Below are positions 17,022-27,060 of a stretch of 64,000 nucleotides of DNA, in pieces. Location of the stretch: the NCBI RefSeq assembly GCF_003331145.1, contig NZ_QLVE01000002.1, forward strand, positions 62,001-126,000, given 5' to 3'. The translations under genes were made by a program, and so were the position numbers. This DNA is from Exiguobacterium sp. TNDT2. Its GTDB lineage: Bacteria > Bacillota > Bacilli > Exiguobacteriales > Exiguobacteriaceae. The notes beneath the pieces are model-generated. The model was given only the letters and a program-made list of their open reading frames with translations, ran no database searches and was not told where the DNA came from. How positions within the stretch are numbered: position 1 is the first letter of the stretch; each line of letters begins with the position of its first letter.

Positions 17022-17792
17022 TCATTTTTGTTTCAAGGCACCGCGCGCGTTCGTCGCCGCGAACACGACCATGATGACGCTCATCGCCCCGGCGACGGCT
17101 AGTCCAGCCGATAAGGCGCTCCAATCGATCGTCGGTTGCGTCAAGACGGCACGCATCCCTTCAAAGATATACGTCGTCGGATTGAACGTCGCGGCCACTT
17201 TGAGCCACTCGGCCTCGATCAACTCTTTCGGGACGAACGTCGTCGACAAGAAAATGAGCGGGAAGAACAAGAGGGTCCCAGCCTGTGCGGCCTGTGCGTT
17301 CCGTGTCTTCAATGCGACTCCGACCGAGTAGCCGGCGAAACCGAGGCCGAACCCGATGGCGAGCAACACCGTGAACAAGAAACCAGGCAGACCGACCGGA
17401 ATCGACAAACCGAGCAAGAATGCGACGCCGAAAATGAGGAGCGTCTGAACGAGCAGTTGCAACATCCCCGCAATCATCGGTCCGAGCACGATGGCCGTCC
17501 GCGTCGCTGGCGTGAGGAGCAACCGGGCGAAATACCCACTCTCGATATCGCGGACGAGCGCTTGTCCCGTACCCCCGGCCCCACCGACCGCCCCAGAGAC
17601 GATGGATACCGGCAAGATGAAGTTCAAATAGGCGCTCCCTTCAAATTGAGGCAACGATGCGACGCTCGACAGCCCGCTCGTGTAGACGAGCAGAAAGAAG
17701 ACGGAGATGATCAAGTTCGGGATGAACGAGAACGGGTTCCGAATCGTCGTCAATAGACTCCGTTTCGTGAACAGCCAGGTTTCAGTCCACAT
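17022..17792 (-). CDS. ABC-2 type exporter permease (DrrB-like)
   Basis: 256 residues, six hydrophobic segments, ABC-2 permease family (drug, polyether or antibiotic export). Recognisable family stretches are GFGLGFAGYSVGVALKTRNAQAAQAG and PLIFLSTTFVPKELIEAEWLKVAATFNP. Its start overlaps the end of the ATPase gene by 11 bases, so the two form an exporter. No hint about the substrate. Confidence 0.9.
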   Translation of the reverse strand: MWTETWLFTKRSLLTTIRNPFSFIPNLIISVFFLLVYTSGLSSVASLPQFEGSAYLNFILPVSIVSGAVGGAGGTGQALVRDIESGYFARLLLTPATRTAIVLGPMIAGMLQLLVQTLLIFGVAFLLGLSIPVGLPGFLFTVLLAIGFGLGFAGYSVGVALKTRNAQAAQAGTLLFFPLIFLSTTFVPKELIEAEWLKVAATFNPTTYIFEGMRAVLTQPTIDWSALSAGLAVAGAMSVIMVVFAATNARGALKQK

Positions 17793-18708
17793 CCGGCATA
17801 CCTCCTTCGTACGATTCCCCGGTCACTTTCAAAAACACGTCGTCGAGCGATGGTTGCTTCACGGCCAGGCGTTCCGGTTGAAGCGACCGTTCATCAAGCC
17901 GGCGAACGACATCCATCAACGTGTGGTCGTCCAACTCGAAGCCGACATCGTGCCCCAAGGCCGTGTGACCGAACAGACCTGCGGCCGCCGTCGCCTCTTG
18001 CGGACTATGGAACGTCATCGCAATCGTCTCGCCGCCGACGAGGCGTTTTAATTCTTCGGCCGTCCCTTCACTGACGATTTTCCCGTGATGGATGATGGCA
18101 ATCCGGTCGGCGAGTTCGTCCGCTTCTTCTAAGTATTGCGTCGTCAAAAAGATTGTCGTCCCAAACTCCTCGTTCAGCCGTCGTACCTCGTTCCAAATCT
18201 CGATGCGGCTCGCCGGGTCGAGTCCTGTCGTCGGTTCATCTAAAAATAAGGCGGTCGGACGATGGACGAGTGTGAGCGCCAAATCGAGCCGCCGCCGCAT
18301 GCCGCCTGAATATGTGCCACTCCGGCGGTCTGCTGCTTCTGTGAGCGAGACGACGCGGAGCAGTTCCTCGGCACGCGCTTCGGCTTCTTGTTTCGTCATT
18401 TTAAACAATCTGCCTTGAAGAACGAGCAACTCCCGTCCGGTTAAATCTTTATCAATCCCGGTCTCCTGCAAGGCGACGCCGATTGATAGCCGGACGTCTT
18501 TCTCTTGTTTGACGACATCGAATCCGTTCACCCGAGCTTTCCCTGCAGTCGGCCGGACGAGCGTCGTCAACATTTGGACGGTCGTCGACTTTCCGGCTCC
18601 GTTCGGTCCTAAAAATGCGAAAATCTCTCCTTCCTGGACCGAGAACGAGATGCCCTCAACAGCCGGGACGTCCCCGAACGTTTTGACGAGCGATTCCACT
18701 TCAATCAT
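17782..18708 (-). CDS. ABC exporter ATP-binding protein (DrrA-like)
   Basis: 308-residue ATPase. Walker A GPNGAGKST (about 38-46), Q-loop in LQETGIDKDLTG, signature YSGGMRRRLDLA, Walker B ALFLDEPTTGLDP, H-loop replaced: the residue after LT is TQY (IFLTTQYLEEADELADR), so the usual switch His is Gln, as in several DrrA-type ATPases. The C-terminal extension (about 220-308) is typical for DrrA. ATG 18708 or 18711 both fit ribosome site AGGAGGTG. Partner of the permease at 17022-17792. Confidence 0.92.
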   Translation of the reverse strand: MIEVESLVKTFGDVPAVEGISFSVQEGEIFAFLGPNGAGKSTTVQMLTTLVRPTAGKARVNGFDVVKQEKDVRLSIGVALQETGIDKDLTGRELLVLQGRLFKMTKQEAEARAEELLRVVSLTEAADRRSGTYSGGMRRRLDLALTLVHRPTALFLDEPTTGLDPASRIEIWNEVRRLNEEFGTTIFLTTQYLEEADELADRIAIIHHGKIVSEGTAEELKRLVGGETIAMTFHSPQEATAAAGLFGHTALGHDVGFELDDHTLMDVVRRLDERSLQPERLAVKQPSLDDVFLKVTGESYEGGMPDVD

Positions 18709-18771
18709 CATCCACACCTCCTGTCTTTCCATTCCCATTCTGCGTGCATTATAAATATGTAGGAACACATC

Positions 18772-18798
18772 AAAAAAGCCGCGGACATCACGTCCGCG
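18772..18798 (-). terminator. Terminator after glpX
   Basis: Stem CGCGGAC/GTCCGCG, then GGCTTTTTTG on the minus strand. Confidence 0.88.
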
Positions 18799-18809
18799 AC
18801 TCGAGAGAA

Positions 18810-19778
18810 TTATGGTTTCATGACCATTTTCGGTTTTTTCTTCAAGGAGTGGATGCCTTCGACGAAGCGGACCGTCCCCGACTTGGCGCGCATGACGACC
18901 GAGTGCGTCTGACCGCCTTGTCCGGTGAACTGGACACCGCGGAGAAGCTCTCCGTCTGTCACGCCCGTCGCCGCGAAGATGCAGTCTTCACCTTTGACGA
19001 GGTCGTTTAGAAGCAAAATCCGGCCCGTATCGGCGATGCCCATGTCTTGGCAACGCTTCTCTTGGGCTTCGTCTTCAGGAAGCAGACGGCCTTGGAAGTC
19101 ACCGCCGAGACACTTCATCGCGACGGCCGCGATGACGCCTTCCGGCGCACCACCCGAGCCGAGCAACAAGTCGACGCCGGTTTTCGGGAACGCCGTGTTG
19201 ATAGCCGCGGCCACGTCACCGTCCGGAATCAGCTTGATGCGGGCACCCGTCGCCCGGACGCGCTGAATCAACTCTGCGTGACGGTCACGGTGTAAAATCG
19301 TGACGACGACGTCTTCGACGTTCTTATTCTTCGCCTTGGCGACGATGGCAATATTCTCTTCAATCGAATTGTCGAGGCTGATCAATCCGGCCGCTTCCGG
19401 GCCGACAGCAATCTTGTCCATGTACATGTCCGGCGCGTGCAACAAATCCCCCGCGTCGGCGACAGCGAGAACGGCCAGCGCTCCCCACGTCCCCGTTGCG
19501 ACGATGCTCGTCCCTTCGAGTGGATCGACGGCGACGTCGAGGCGTGAACCGTACCCGTTCCCGACTTTCTCACCGATGTAGAGCATCGGCGCCTCATCCA
19601 TCTCGCCTTCCCCGATGACGACGACCCCTTTCATCGGAATCGTATCGAACACTTCACGCATGGCGGTCGTCGCCGCGTCGTCCGCTTCTTCTTTCAAACC
19701 TTTACCCATCCAGCGAGCCGAAGATAGCGCTGCCGCTTCTGTGACTCGGACCAATTCCATTGATAAACTACGTTCCAC
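18810..19778 (-). CDS. glpX: Fructose-1,6-bisphosphatase class II
   Basis: Gluconeogenic phosphatase of the GlpX family, 322 residues. Recognised from [18 protein letters not shown], the metal-binding [10 protein letters not shown], and DPLEGT. GTG 19778 is taken as start because it gives the family's canonical N-terminus and GGGGAG lies 7 bases before it. Follows murZ in the order known from Bacillus (rho-glpX-murZ reversed along the strand). Confidence 0.96.
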   Translation of the reverse strand: MERSLSMELVRVTEAAALSSARWMGKGLKEEADDAATTAMREVFDTIPMKGVVVIGEGEMDEAPMLYIGEKVGNGYGSRLDVAVDPLEGTSIVATGTWGALAVLAVADAGDLLHAPDMYMDKIAVGPEAAGLISLDNSIEENIAIVAKAKNKNVEDVVVTILHRDRHAELIQRVRATGARIKLIPDGDVAAAINTAFPKTGVDLLLGSGGAPEGVIAAVAMKCLGGDFQGRLLPEDEAQEKRCQDMGIADTGRILLLNDLVKGEDCIFAATGVTDGELLRGVQFTGQGGQTHSVVMRAKSGTVRFVEGIHSLKKKPKMVMKP

Positions 19779-19795
19779 CCGAATTCTCCCCTTTG

Positions 19796-21049
19796 TTACT
19801 CGGACACCTCATCGACCCAGGCGAGGGCGCCGAGTTGTTTTAGTTTGCCGACGAAATCGACATAAGAATCGTTCAATTTTTCCGCATGGATCAAGGTCGA
19901 TTCACCGCTCGCCTGGAGTCCTGCCAAGACGAGGGCTGCCCCGCTCCGCGCATCTGCGCATTCCATCTCCGCATTGGCGAGCGTCGTCCCGCCGCGGATG
20001 ACGGCAGAGGAATCCTCGAGCGTAATCTGGGCGTTCATCCGTCGCATTTCCGCGATATGGCGAAAGCGTTGGGTGTACAACTTGTCCGTGACGACGCTCG
20101 TCCCATCTGCTTTCAAGAGCGCGGCCGACATGATCGGCTGCAAATCGGTCGGATACCCCGAATAGTGGAAGACACGAATATCGATCGGCTGGAAGGCATT
20201 CGCCCGCACCGTGATCGATTCCTCGTCCACTTCGACCTCGGCCCCGTAATCCATCAGCTTTTGGATGACACCTTCTAGGTGGGTCGGGATGACGTTTTGT
20301 ACCGTCACATCCCCGGCCACCGCGCCATAAATCATGAACGTCCCGGCCTCTAAGCGGTCAGGGATGAGCGTATGCGTACAGCCATGGAGTTTGTCGACCC
20401 CTTTGATCCGAATCTCGTCTGTACCCGCTCCAATCACATGGGCCCCCATCGAAGTGAGCATCGTCGCGACGTCGACCACTTCCGGGTCGATGGCCGCGTT
20501 CTCGATGACGGTCGTCCCATCAGCGAGCACGGCCGCAAGCATGGCGCTCACCGTCGCCCCGAACGAACGGAGATCGAGATAAATTCGATTTCCCTCTAGC
20601 TTTTCAGCGTTCACGTGATAGAGTCCCGACTCGTTCTCGACTGTAATGCCGAGACGCTCAAGTGCTTTCAAATGTAAATCGATCGGTCGTGGACCAATCG
20701 CATATCCCCCAGGAAGTCCGACGGCCCCTTTCCCAAAACGAGCCGCAAACACCCCGAGCAAATAGACAGCGGCTCGGACTTTACGCGTCTCTGAACCGAG
20801 TAGCGGCATCGCGACAGCATCTTTCGCATGAAGCGTCATCCGCTCCCCATCCCGTTCAATCACGACCCCGAGTTCTTGTAACAGACTAAGTATCACTCCG
20901 ACGTCCTCGATCACAGGGACGTTTTCAATCGTCACTGGTTCTTCCGTCAACAGTGCTGCGACGAGACAAGGTAAGGCGCTCTGTTTGGCCCCGCTAATGT
21001 CGACTGTTCCTTCAAGTTTTTGCTGTCCTACGATATGGAGAATTTCCAC
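19796..21049 (-). CDS. murZ: MurA/MurZ-type enolpyruvyl transferase paralogue with Cys-to-Tyr at the active site
   Basis: UDP-GlcNAc 1-carboxyvinyltransferase family (first step of UDP-MurNAc synthesis), 417 residues. The fold is intact: SGAKQSALP (Lys22), [16 protein letters not shown], and [12 protein letters not shown] with the phosphate-binding Arg. However, the loop that in MurA reads PGGC-x-x-G-PRP is [10 protein letters not shown] here: the general-acid Cys (Cys115 of E. coli MurA) is Tyr116, codon TAT at 20704-20702. Also the conserved Asn after Lys22 is Gln. GTG 21049 has AAAGG 10 bases upstream. The position between tal and glpX equals B. subtilis murAB. A second, canonical MurA elsewhere would be expected. 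Confidence 0.9.
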   Translation of the reverse strand: MEILHIVGQQKLEGTVDISGAKQSALPCLVAALLTEEPVTIENVPVIEDVGVILSLLQELGVVIERDGERMTLHAKDAVAMPLLGSETRKVRAAVYLLGVFAARFGKGAVGLPGGYAIGPRPIDLHLKALERLGITVENESGLYHVNAEKLEGNRIYLDLRSFGATVSAMLAAVLADGTTVIENAAIDPEVVDVATMLTSMGAHVIGAGTDEIRIKGVDKLHGCTHTLIPDRLEAGTFMIYGAVAGDVTVQNVIPTHLEGVIQKLMDYGAEVEVDEESITVRANAFQPIDIRVFHYSGYPTDLQPIMSAALLKADGTSVVTDKLYTQRFRHIAEMRRMNAQITLEDSSAVIRGGTTLANAEMECADARSGAALVLAGLQASGESTLIHAEKLNDSYVDFVGKLKQLGALAWVDEVSE

Positions 21050-21075
21050 GATGATCAAACCTTTCTGCGACAAAC

Positions 21076-21726
21076 TTATTTGGATTGAGCGTTATTCCAA
21101 TCCGCTAAAAATTGCTCGATTCCTTTGTCAGTGAGCGGATGTTTCATCATCTGTTCGATGACTTTATACGGTACCGTGGCGATGTCGGCTCCAAGGAGAG
21201 CCGCTTTCGTCACGTGGACCGGATGGCGGACGGAAGCCGCGATGATTTCTGTCTCGATGCCATGGATGGCAAAAATATTCGCAATCGTCTCGACGAGGTC
21301 GAGGCCATCTTGACCGATATCATCCAAACGACCGATGAATGGCGAGACGTATGACGCGCCGGCGCGTGCTGCAAGGAGAGCCTGGTTCGCGTTAAAGATG
21401 AGTGTCACGTTCGTCTTGATGCCAAGTTTCGAAAACGTATTGACCGCTTCCATGCCTGCTGGTGTCATCGGTACTTTGACAGTAATATTCGGCGCGATGG
21501 CCGCGAGTTCCTTTCCTTCTTCCACCATACCCGCTGCGTCGAGCGCAATAACTTCCGCACTGACTGAGAGGTCCCCGACAATCTCACAGATTTCGCGTAG
21601 CCGTGTATGGAAATCGACGCCTTCTTTGGCGACGAGCGATGGATTTGTCGTCACGCCCCCGATGACGCCCATCTGATGAGCTTTCTTGATGTCTTCCACG
21701 TTTGCCGTATCAATGAAAAAACGCAT
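21076..21726 (-). CDS. tal: Transaldolase (TalC-like)
   Basis: 216-residue short transaldolase / fructose-6-phosphate-aldolase-like subfamily. [16 protein letters not shown] at the start, the GVTTNPSL motif near residue 25 and the Schiff-base Lys in ITVKVPMT (near 84) are visible. Transfers dihydroxyacetone units in the pentose phosphate pathway. ATG 21726 has AGGAGG 8 bases upstream; 26 bases separate it from murZ. Confidence 0.95.
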   Translation of the reverse strand: MRFFIDTANVEDIKKAHQMGVIGGVTTNPSLVAKEGVDFHTRLREICEIVGDLSVSAEVIALDAAGMVEEGKELAAIAPNITVKVPMTPAGMEAVNTFSKLGIKTNVTLIFNANQALLAARAGASYVSPFIGRLDDIGQDGLDLVETIANIFAIHGIETEIIAASVRHPVHVTKAALLGADIATVPYKVIEQMMKHPLTDKGIEQFLADWNNAQSK

Positions 21727-21853
21727 GTGCAATTCCTCCTCGAATGGTGTTGTGATCGCTTACACTTCTTATTATGAGGAAATTGTCATGGAATTGCTAC
21801 ACCCTTTACGTTAAGGCGGCGGTGTCGAACATCAAGCCGATGAGCGCTCCATG

Positions 21854-21882
21854 AAAAAAGCCGGTTCTCACAGGGAGAACCG
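21854..21882 (-). terminator. Terminator after fbaA
   Basis: Stem CGGTTCTC/GAGAACCG followed by GCTTTTTTC on the minus strand. Confidence 0.88.
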
Positions 21883-21897
21883 ACTGATGTGACAGGA

Positions 21898-22752
21898 TTA
21901 TGCTTGGTTGCTTGAACCGAACTCACGCATTTTGCCAGTAACGACGTTGTAGATTGCTTCGACACCAGGGCCGATGACTTTACGTGGGTCATATACTTTC
22001 GAGTCTGTGTTGAGCTTCTCACGTACGGCACGAGTCCATTCTTGTTGGCACTCTGTGTTAACGTTGATTTTGCTGTGACCGAGCTCGATTGCTTTTTTGA
22101 TTTGGTGTTCAGGGATCCCTGAACCGCCGTGAAGAACGAGTGGAGTTTTTGTCGCTTCTGCGATTTCTTCCATCTCTTTGAAGCCGAGTTTTGGCTCGCC
22201 TTGGTATTCTCCGTGTACAGAACCGAGTGCTGCCGCAAGAGCGTCAACTTTCGCTTCTTTGACGACACGTACGCACTCGTCGAGGTCAGCATATTGCACG
22301 CCGCCGACAACGCCGTCTTCTTCGCCGCCGACTGTGCCGACTTCCGCTTCAACTGAAGCGCCTTTAGCGTGTGCATATTCAACGACTTGTTTCGTCATTT
22401 CGATGTTCTCTTCGATCGGGTGGTGTGAACCATCAATCATAACAGATGTGAAACCAGCGTCAATCGCTGCTTTACACTTGTCGAAAGATGAACCGTGGTC
22501 GAGGTGGATTGCAACTGGAACAGTGATGTTGTAGTCGTGCATGAGACCTTCAGTCATTTTAACAACTGTTGTGAAGCCACCCATGTACTTCGCTGCACCT
22601 TCTGATACACCGAGGATAACTGGTGATTTCTCGTCTTCCGCAGCGCGAAGAATCGCTTGCGTCCACTCGAGGTTGTTGATGTTGAATTGGCCGACTGCAT
22701 ACTTGCGTTCGAATGCTTTGTTAAGCATTTCTGTCATTGATACTAATGGCAT
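21898..22752 (-). CDS. fbaA: Class II fructose-bisphosphate aldolase
   Basis: Zinc-dependent glycolytic aldolase, 284 residues. Zinc ligands are seen in HLDHGSSFD (near 83), and in the VLHGGSGIP and SKINVNTE stretches toward the end; the DGSHH loop follows the first ligand. ATG 22752 has AGGAGG. Codon use favours a small set (for example CCA-, GGT-, GAA-type) as in highly expressed genes. Terminator downstream; the spo0F-like gene lies upstream, as in Bacillus. Confidence 0.97.
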   Translation of the reverse strand: MPLVSMTEMLNKAFERKYAVGQFNINNLEWTQAILRAAEDEKSPVILGVSEGAAKYMGGFTTVVKMTEGLMHDYNITVPVAIHLDHGSSFDKCKAAIDAGFTSVMIDGSHHPIEENIEMTKQVVEYAHAKGASVEAEVGTVGGEEDGVVGGVQYADLDECVRVVKEAKVDALAAALGSVHGEYQGEPKLGFKEMEEIAEATKTPLVLHGGSGIPEHQIKKAIELGHSKINVNTECQQEWTRAVREKLNTDSKVYDPRKVIGPGVEAIYNVVTGKMREFGSSNQA

Positions 22753-22909
22753 AATGACATCCTCCTGTCTGTTCGCTATTGTGCACTTTGGGAAAAATGC
22801 CCCCGTGCAATTCGTTCCCATTATAACACACGTCGAAACGTGTGCCTATGCTATTTGGGCATAGAAATGGCTCTGCGCAAGCGTTTACATATGTCATCTT
22901 CGTGACGAA

Positions 22910-23272
22910 TTACTCGATTTTCAAGACTTCTTTCACTTTTTCAATCATGCTATAAATATCAAATGGTTTCTCAAATTGCGCAGTGATGCCTAGCCGTTGC
23001 ACTTCTTCGAGCGTCGATTTTTCTCCGAACGCGGTCATGATCATGACCGGGGTATCGATGTCTCGTTGGCGCATGTTGCGAAGCACCTCGTGGCCAAACA
23101 TGCGCGGCATATTCATATCGAGCAATACTAAGTCATATCCGTTCTGTTCGAGCTTTTCCCAGGCGCTCAGTCCGTCGTTCGCCGTGTCGACCTCGATGCC
23201 GAGGTTTTGGAACACTTGCGCCAACATCAACCGAATCCCGTCTTGGTCGTCTGCGATCAACATCCGTGACAT
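22910..23272 (-). CDS. Single-domain response regulator (Spo0F-like)
   Basis: 120 residues, only a receiver domain: acidic pocket ADDQDG (8-13), phosphorylation Asp in LLDMNMP (near 54), Thr in MTAF and Lys in EKPF. Length and position directly upstream of fbaA equal B. subtilis Spo0F, the phosphorelay intermediate. The region here lacks sporulation genes, so a different partner (another kinase or phosphotransfer protein) is expected. ATG 23272 has AAGG upstream. Confidence 0.88.
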   Translation of the reverse strand: MSRMLIADDQDGIRLMLAQVFQNLGIEVDTANDGLSAWEKLEQNGYDLVLLDMNMPRMFGHEVLRNMRQRDIDTPVMIMTAFGEKSTLEEVQRLGITAQFEKPFDIYSMIEKVKEVLKIE

Positions 23273-23506
23273 CCATCTACCTTCTCTCCATAGTTTGCAC
23301 TAGTCTAACCATATCAAATTCAATTTTATTTGGCGACGTGACGATTTTGAAATCAAGGCAACGGAATCGCTACCAATCGTCAGTCCTTGTTTCATCGGAT
23401 ATCCCCATTTTCCTTGTTTCCATCTTTTTCAATACCATTGTCTACCTATTTCTAAACACAGGGTACGCTGATATACTGAAAATATGAAACGAATTGGAGC
23501 TGAATC

Positions 23507-23950
23507 ATGAAGCAATATTTGTTATACGTGTTGTTCGTCTTGGCGGTCGGGAGTTCGGTCGCACTCAGCGCCTCGTTGTTTGGCGACGACAATCATCTTA
23601 ACGCCTTTTATGAAGAGGACATCCCGCTTGCGGCCTCGATTGACACCGAGTTAGAGGACTTTGCTGATACGTTTGCCGTCTTATCCGAGACGTTCGATGA
23701 GCCGATCCGAGAATCTGATATCACTCAGATGGAACGACTCGCGGCCGACCCGGCACTCGACGAGGCGAACGTGCACACGCTCGGTACGATCGACGTTATT
23801 TTTGAAGGGCGTCCGACCACCCTTACGGTCGAGACAGAAGTATACCGGGAAGACGGGACGTACCTCATTCTTTATTTCTCGGGCGATGAAGATGTCGTCT
23901 TGGCGCTCGACGACCGCATCATGGCGTACTATGAAGCATTGGGCCTATAA
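23507..23950 (+). CDS. Hypothetical exported or membrane-anchored protein
   Basis: 147 residues, not recognised. N-terminal hydrophobic segment (about 4-24, LLYVLFVLAVGSSVALSASLF) followed by an acidic domain with a central helical part and a beta-rich C-terminal half (IDVIFEGRPTTLTVETEVYREDG). No lipobox Cys. A likely promoter is TTTCTA, 17 bases, TATACT just upstream. Stand-alone, ended by a strong hairpin. Confidence 0.65.
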   Translation: MKQYLLYVLFVLAVGSSVALSASLFGDDNHLNAFYEEDIPLAASIDTELEDFADTFAVLSETFDEPIRESDITQMERLAADPALDEANVHTLGTIDVIFEGRPTTLTVETEVYREDGTYLILYFSGDEDVVLALDDRIMAYYEALGL

Positions 23951-23981
23951 AAAGGAACCTCGCCGCGGCGAGGTTCCTTTT
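23950..23981. terminator. Bidirectional terminator between the exported-protein gene and glpD
   Basis: Near-perfect palindrome AAAGGAACCTCGCC/GGCGAGGTTCCTTT between convergent genes. Confidence 0.9.
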
Positions 23982-23987
23982 GTCTCG

Positions 23988-25643
23988 TTATTCGACCGTC
24001 ACTGGGACGACGGCGAGGTCAATTTCTTTCTCGACCTCGGCCCGCTCTTCAGCGAGACGAGCATCCGACCATTTGAAGACGTCGGCCATACAACGGAGCA
24101 CGCCCTCTTTATAGTTACGAACGAAATCGATGTCGAAGAACATCGCGCCGGTCCGGCGGACGAGGAAATCGATGGCCCGAACGACCGACTCTTCCTCGAT
24201 GCCGTAAAGGAGTTGTGCGTAGACGATTTCTGGAAGGTCGTACGCGTTCGTATCCATCCGTTCGATGACGCGATCGATGTTCGAGCCGTATAGACGGACG
24301 AGCTGTTCGGCCAAATCATCCTCGAGACCGAGGTTTTTCAATTCTGCCTTCTTCTTCGTCAAGAAGTCGTCAAATCCTTTCGAGCCGCCGACGTGACCGC
24401 CCGACATCGGCATATGCTTCGTGCGTGAGGCAAGGAAGACGATACCCTCATCTTGTTTGAGCAGTTTCGCCACCAAATCGACGACCGTCTCTGACATCTT
24501 CCGATAACCGGTCAACTTCCCGCCAGCGATTGTGATGAGACCGCTCTCTGACTGCCACACTTCATCTTTCCGTGAAATCTCAGACGGGTCTTTCCCTTCT
24601 TCGTAAATGAGCGGGCGAATCCCGGCCCAGCTCGACTCGACATCGTCTGCCGTGACGTTCACATCTGGGAACATATAGTGGATCGCGTCTAAAATGTAGT
24701 CGCGGTCCTCGGTCGTCATGCGGGGATGGGCTTTATCCTTATCGAAGAACGTGTCCGTCGTCCCGACATATGCTTTGCCGTCACGCGGGATCGCGAACAC
24801 CATCCGGCCGTCCGGCGTATCGAAATAGATCGCTTGTTTGAGCGGGAATTTCGATTGGTCGATGACGAGGTGAATCCCTTTCGTCAAGCGGAGCATCTTC
24901 CCTTTGTTTGAACCATCCTGCTCGCGGAGCACGTCGACCCAAGGTCCGGTCGCATTGATAACTTTCTTCGCATAGATTTCATATGTCTTGCCATCGATTT
25001 GATCTTCGACATGGACGCCGACGACTTTGCCTTGCTCATAGATGAGACCGGTCACTTTCGAATAGTTCATGAGGAGGGCACCGTGGTTGGCCGCCTCTTT
25101 TGCGACTTCGATTGTCATCCGGGCGTCATCCGTCCGATATTCGACGTAATAGCCGCCACCGACGAGACCGTCTTTTTTGACGAGCGGCGCTTTTTGAATG
25201 ACTTCATCCGGTTTCAACATCAAGCGGCGCTCGGCGCGTTTGACACCGGCCAAGAAATCGTACACCATCAAGCCGACCGCGGTCGAGAGCGGTCCGAACG
25301 TGCCGCCTTTATGCATCGGCAACAGCATGCGTTCCGGTGTCGTGACGTGTGGCCCGTTCTCATAGACGATCGCCCGTTCTTTCCCGACTTCGGCAACGAG
25401 TGCGACTTCGAACTGTTTCAAGTAACGCAACCCTCCGTGGACGAGTTTCGTCGAGCGGCTCGACGTTCCGGCCGCGAAGTCTTGCATCTCGAGCACGGCC
25501 GTCTTCATCCCGCGAGACGCGGCATCCAGGGCAATCCCGGCACCGGTGATCCCTCCACCGACGACGAGAATATCATGGCGTTCCCCCGTCAGTTGTTCGT
25601 ATCGTTTGGCACGTTCTTTCGCTGAGAAATTTCTGATTTCCAT
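23988..25643 (-). CDS. glpD: Aerobic glycerol-3-phosphate dehydrogenase
   Basis: FAD enzyme at the membrane that oxidises glycerol 3-phosphate to dihydroxyacetone phosphate and feeds menaquinone. 551 residues. FAD-binding [17 protein letters not shown] near residues 27-43, the [17 protein letters not shown] motif, and the DAO C-terminal domain with IRPLI and [11 protein letters not shown] 25643 has GGAGGGG. A long leader with a terminator-like hairpin precedes it (see 25681-25731), so expression is probably controlled by antitermination. Confidence 0.97.
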   Translation of the reverse strand: MEIRNFSAKERAKRYEQLTGERHDILVVGGGITGAGIALDAASRGMKTAVLEMQDFAAGTSSRSTKLVHGGLRYLKQFEVALVAEVGKERAIVYENGPHVTTPERMLLPMHKGGTFGPLSTAVGLMVYDFLAGVKRAERRLMLKPDEVIQKAPLVKKDGLVGGGYYVEYRTDDARMTIEVAKEAANHGALLMNYSKVTGLIYEQGKVVGVHVEDQIDGKTYEIYAKKVINATGPWVDVLREQDGSNKGKMLRLTKGIHLVIDQSKFPLKQAIYFDTPDGRMVFAIPRDGKAYVGTTDTFFDKDKAHPRMTTEDRDYILDAIHYMFPDVNVTADDVESSWAGIRPLIYEEGKDPSEISRKDEVWQSESGLITIAGGKLTGYRKMSETVVDLVAKLLKQDEGIVFLASRTKHMPMSGGHVGGSKGFDDFLTKKKAELKNLGLEDDLAEQLVRLYGSNIDRVIERMDTNAYDLPEIVYAQLLYGIEEESVVRAIDFLVRRTGAMFFDIDFVRNYKEGVLRCMADVFKWSDARLAEERAEVEKEIDLAVVPVTVE

Positions 25644-25680
25644 CTTGTCCCCTCCTATAATGAATCCGGTCAGACGTATA

Positions 25681-25731
25681 CGAAAAGAGACCACAACAAA
25701 ACAAGGCTTCGCCCCCCATGTCGTGGTCTCT
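25681..25731 (-). promoter_or_regulatory. Terminator-like leader hairpin of glpD (candidate GlpP antitermination site)
   Basis: In the glpD leader, AGAGACCACGACA (25731-25719) pairs with TGTTGTGGTCTCT (25698-25686; one mismatch) and is followed by TTTTCG. B. subtilis glpD has a leader terminator overcome by GlpP bound to glycerol 3-phosphate; position and form fit that mechanism. GlpP is not encoded in this window. Confidence 0.7.
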
Positions 25732-25767
25732 CTGTAGTCTCCAACCGGTTATCAACTTTTCTCCTGT

Positions 25768-25796
25768 ATTATACCCTATTCTCACGTCTTCAACCA
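25768..25796 (-). promoter_or_regulatory. Sigma-A-type promoter of glpD
   Basis: Minus-strand TATAAT (25773-25768) with TGGTTG 17 bases upstream (25796-25791). Perfect -10, weak -35. It lies about 35 bases before the leader hairpin. Confidence 0.55.
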
Positions 25797-25903
25797 TCGA
25801 CCCGCTCACCGATTGTGCAACCTGCTCCTCAGAAAGCATCCTGCTCGCAATTTTGAAAAGAGACGACTAGACTTCAAGGTATCACCAATAAGGAGGAGTT
25901 TTT

Positions 25904-27019
25904 ATGAAACGCATGTTACAACCTTTCCAATTTAAAAACGGCGTCAAGCTCCACAATCGGCTCGTGCTCGCGCCGATGACGCACTATTCGTCTGAACCGA
26001 CGGGTGAAGTTTCGGAGCATGAACTCACCTATTACCGGAAGCGGGCGAAGAACGTCGGACTCGCCATCACGGCGTGCGCGTACGTGACCGAAGACGGCAA
26101 AGGGTTCCCGAACGCCTTCGGTGTGAACGACGACAAGTTCATCCCTGGACTGCGTCAACTCGCCGAGAGTCTAAAAGCGGAAGGCGCGAAAGCGATCCTT
26201 CAAATCTTCCATGCGGGACGCATGTCTCCTCCGGAACTCGTACCGAACGAACAACCGGTGAGCGCCAGTGCGGTCGCACCGGTCCGTGAAGGGGCAGCCA
26301 CGCCGCGTGCCCTTGAGACCGAGGAAGTCGAAGCGATCATCGAGGCGTTCGGCGATGCGACACGTCGTGCCATCGAGGCTGGTTTTGATGGCGTCGAGAT
26401 TCACGGCGCGAACACGTATTTGATTCAGCAGTTCTTCTCACCTCACTCGAACCGACGTGATGACCGCTTCGGTGGCGACGTGAACGCACGTCTCACGTTT
26501 CCGCGCGAAGTCATCCGCTCAGTGAAGCGTGCGGCTGAAGGCGCAGACGATTTCTTGATCGGCTACCGTTTCTCACCTGAAGAAGTCGAAGAGCCAGGCA
26601 TCACGCTCGACGATACGGACGTATTGATCGACATGTTGCTCGAGGAAAACCTCGACTATATCCATGCCTCGCTTTGGAACTTCAATATCGGTTCGATGCG
26701 CGACGAGAACGTGACGGAGCGGTCAATCGACCGGATTTCTAAACGCATCGATGGTGCCGTCCCTCTCATCGGAGTCGGACAGCTCCAGCGCCCAGGTCAA
26801 GTCGAAGACGCACTGAACGTCATCGACCTCGCCGCGCTCGGCCGTGAACTCATCATCGACCCGGATTGGCTCGAGAAAGTGAAAGATGACCGGGAAGACG
26901 ACATCGAGACCGAACTCGACTTGGATAAACAAGCCGAACTCGCTGTCCCGGCCCCGCTCTGGAACGCCATCACGACACGCGCCGGCTGGTTCCCCATCAA
27001 AGACCAAGCCATCAAATAA
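25904..27019 (+). CDS. NADH-dependent flavin oxidoreductase (old yellow enzyme family)
   Basis: FMN-dependent TIM-barrel reductase, 371 residues. N-terminal LHNRLVLAPMTHYSS, the ILQIFHAGRMS strand, GFDGVEIHGANTYLIQQFFSPHSNRRDD (substrate-binding His/Asn region and R-D-D signature near 175-195) and a C-terminal GRELIIDPDW are typical. It lacks the iron-sulfur and pyridine-nucleotide domains of 2,4-dienoyl-CoA reductase. Substrate unknown. Ribosome site AAGGAGGAG; stand-alone unit with terminator. Confidence 0.93.
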   Translation: MKRMLQPFQFKNGVKLHNRLVLAPMTHYSSEPTGEVSEHELTYYRKRAKNVGLAITACAYVTEDGKGFPNAFGVNDDKFIPGLRQLAESLKAEGAKAILQIFHAGRMSPPELVPNEQPVSASAVAPVREGAATPRALETEEVEAIIEAFGDATRRAIEAGFDGVEIHGANTYLIQQFFSPHSNRRDDRFGGDVNARLTFPREVIRSVKRAAEGADDFLIGYRFSPEEVEEPGITLDDTDVLIDMLLEENLDYIHASLWNFNIGSMRDENVTERSIDRISKRIDGAVPLIGVGQLQRPGQVEDALNVIDLAALGRELIIDPDWLEKVKDDREDDIETELDLDKQAELAVPAPLWNAITTRAGWFPIKDQAIK

Positions 27020-27030
27020 ACTATCGTCCG

Positions 27031-27060
27031 TCCGCAGACTTCACGTCTGCGGATTTTTTA
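27031..27060 (+). terminator. Terminator after the flavin reductase gene
   Basis: Stem TCCGCAGAC/GTCTGCGGA followed by TTTTTT. Confidence 0.9.

Noticed and set aside
21786-22382. 198-codon minus-strand frame inside fbaA
   Set aside because: It is a shadow of the aldolase gene in another frame; Lys/Ser/Gln-rich composition is from codon bias.
23266-23487. 73-codon plus-strand frame between the Spo0F-like gene and the exported-protein gene
   Set aside because: It overlaps the start and promoter of the divergent regulator, has no ribosome site, and its hydrophobic look comes from the T-rich sequence.
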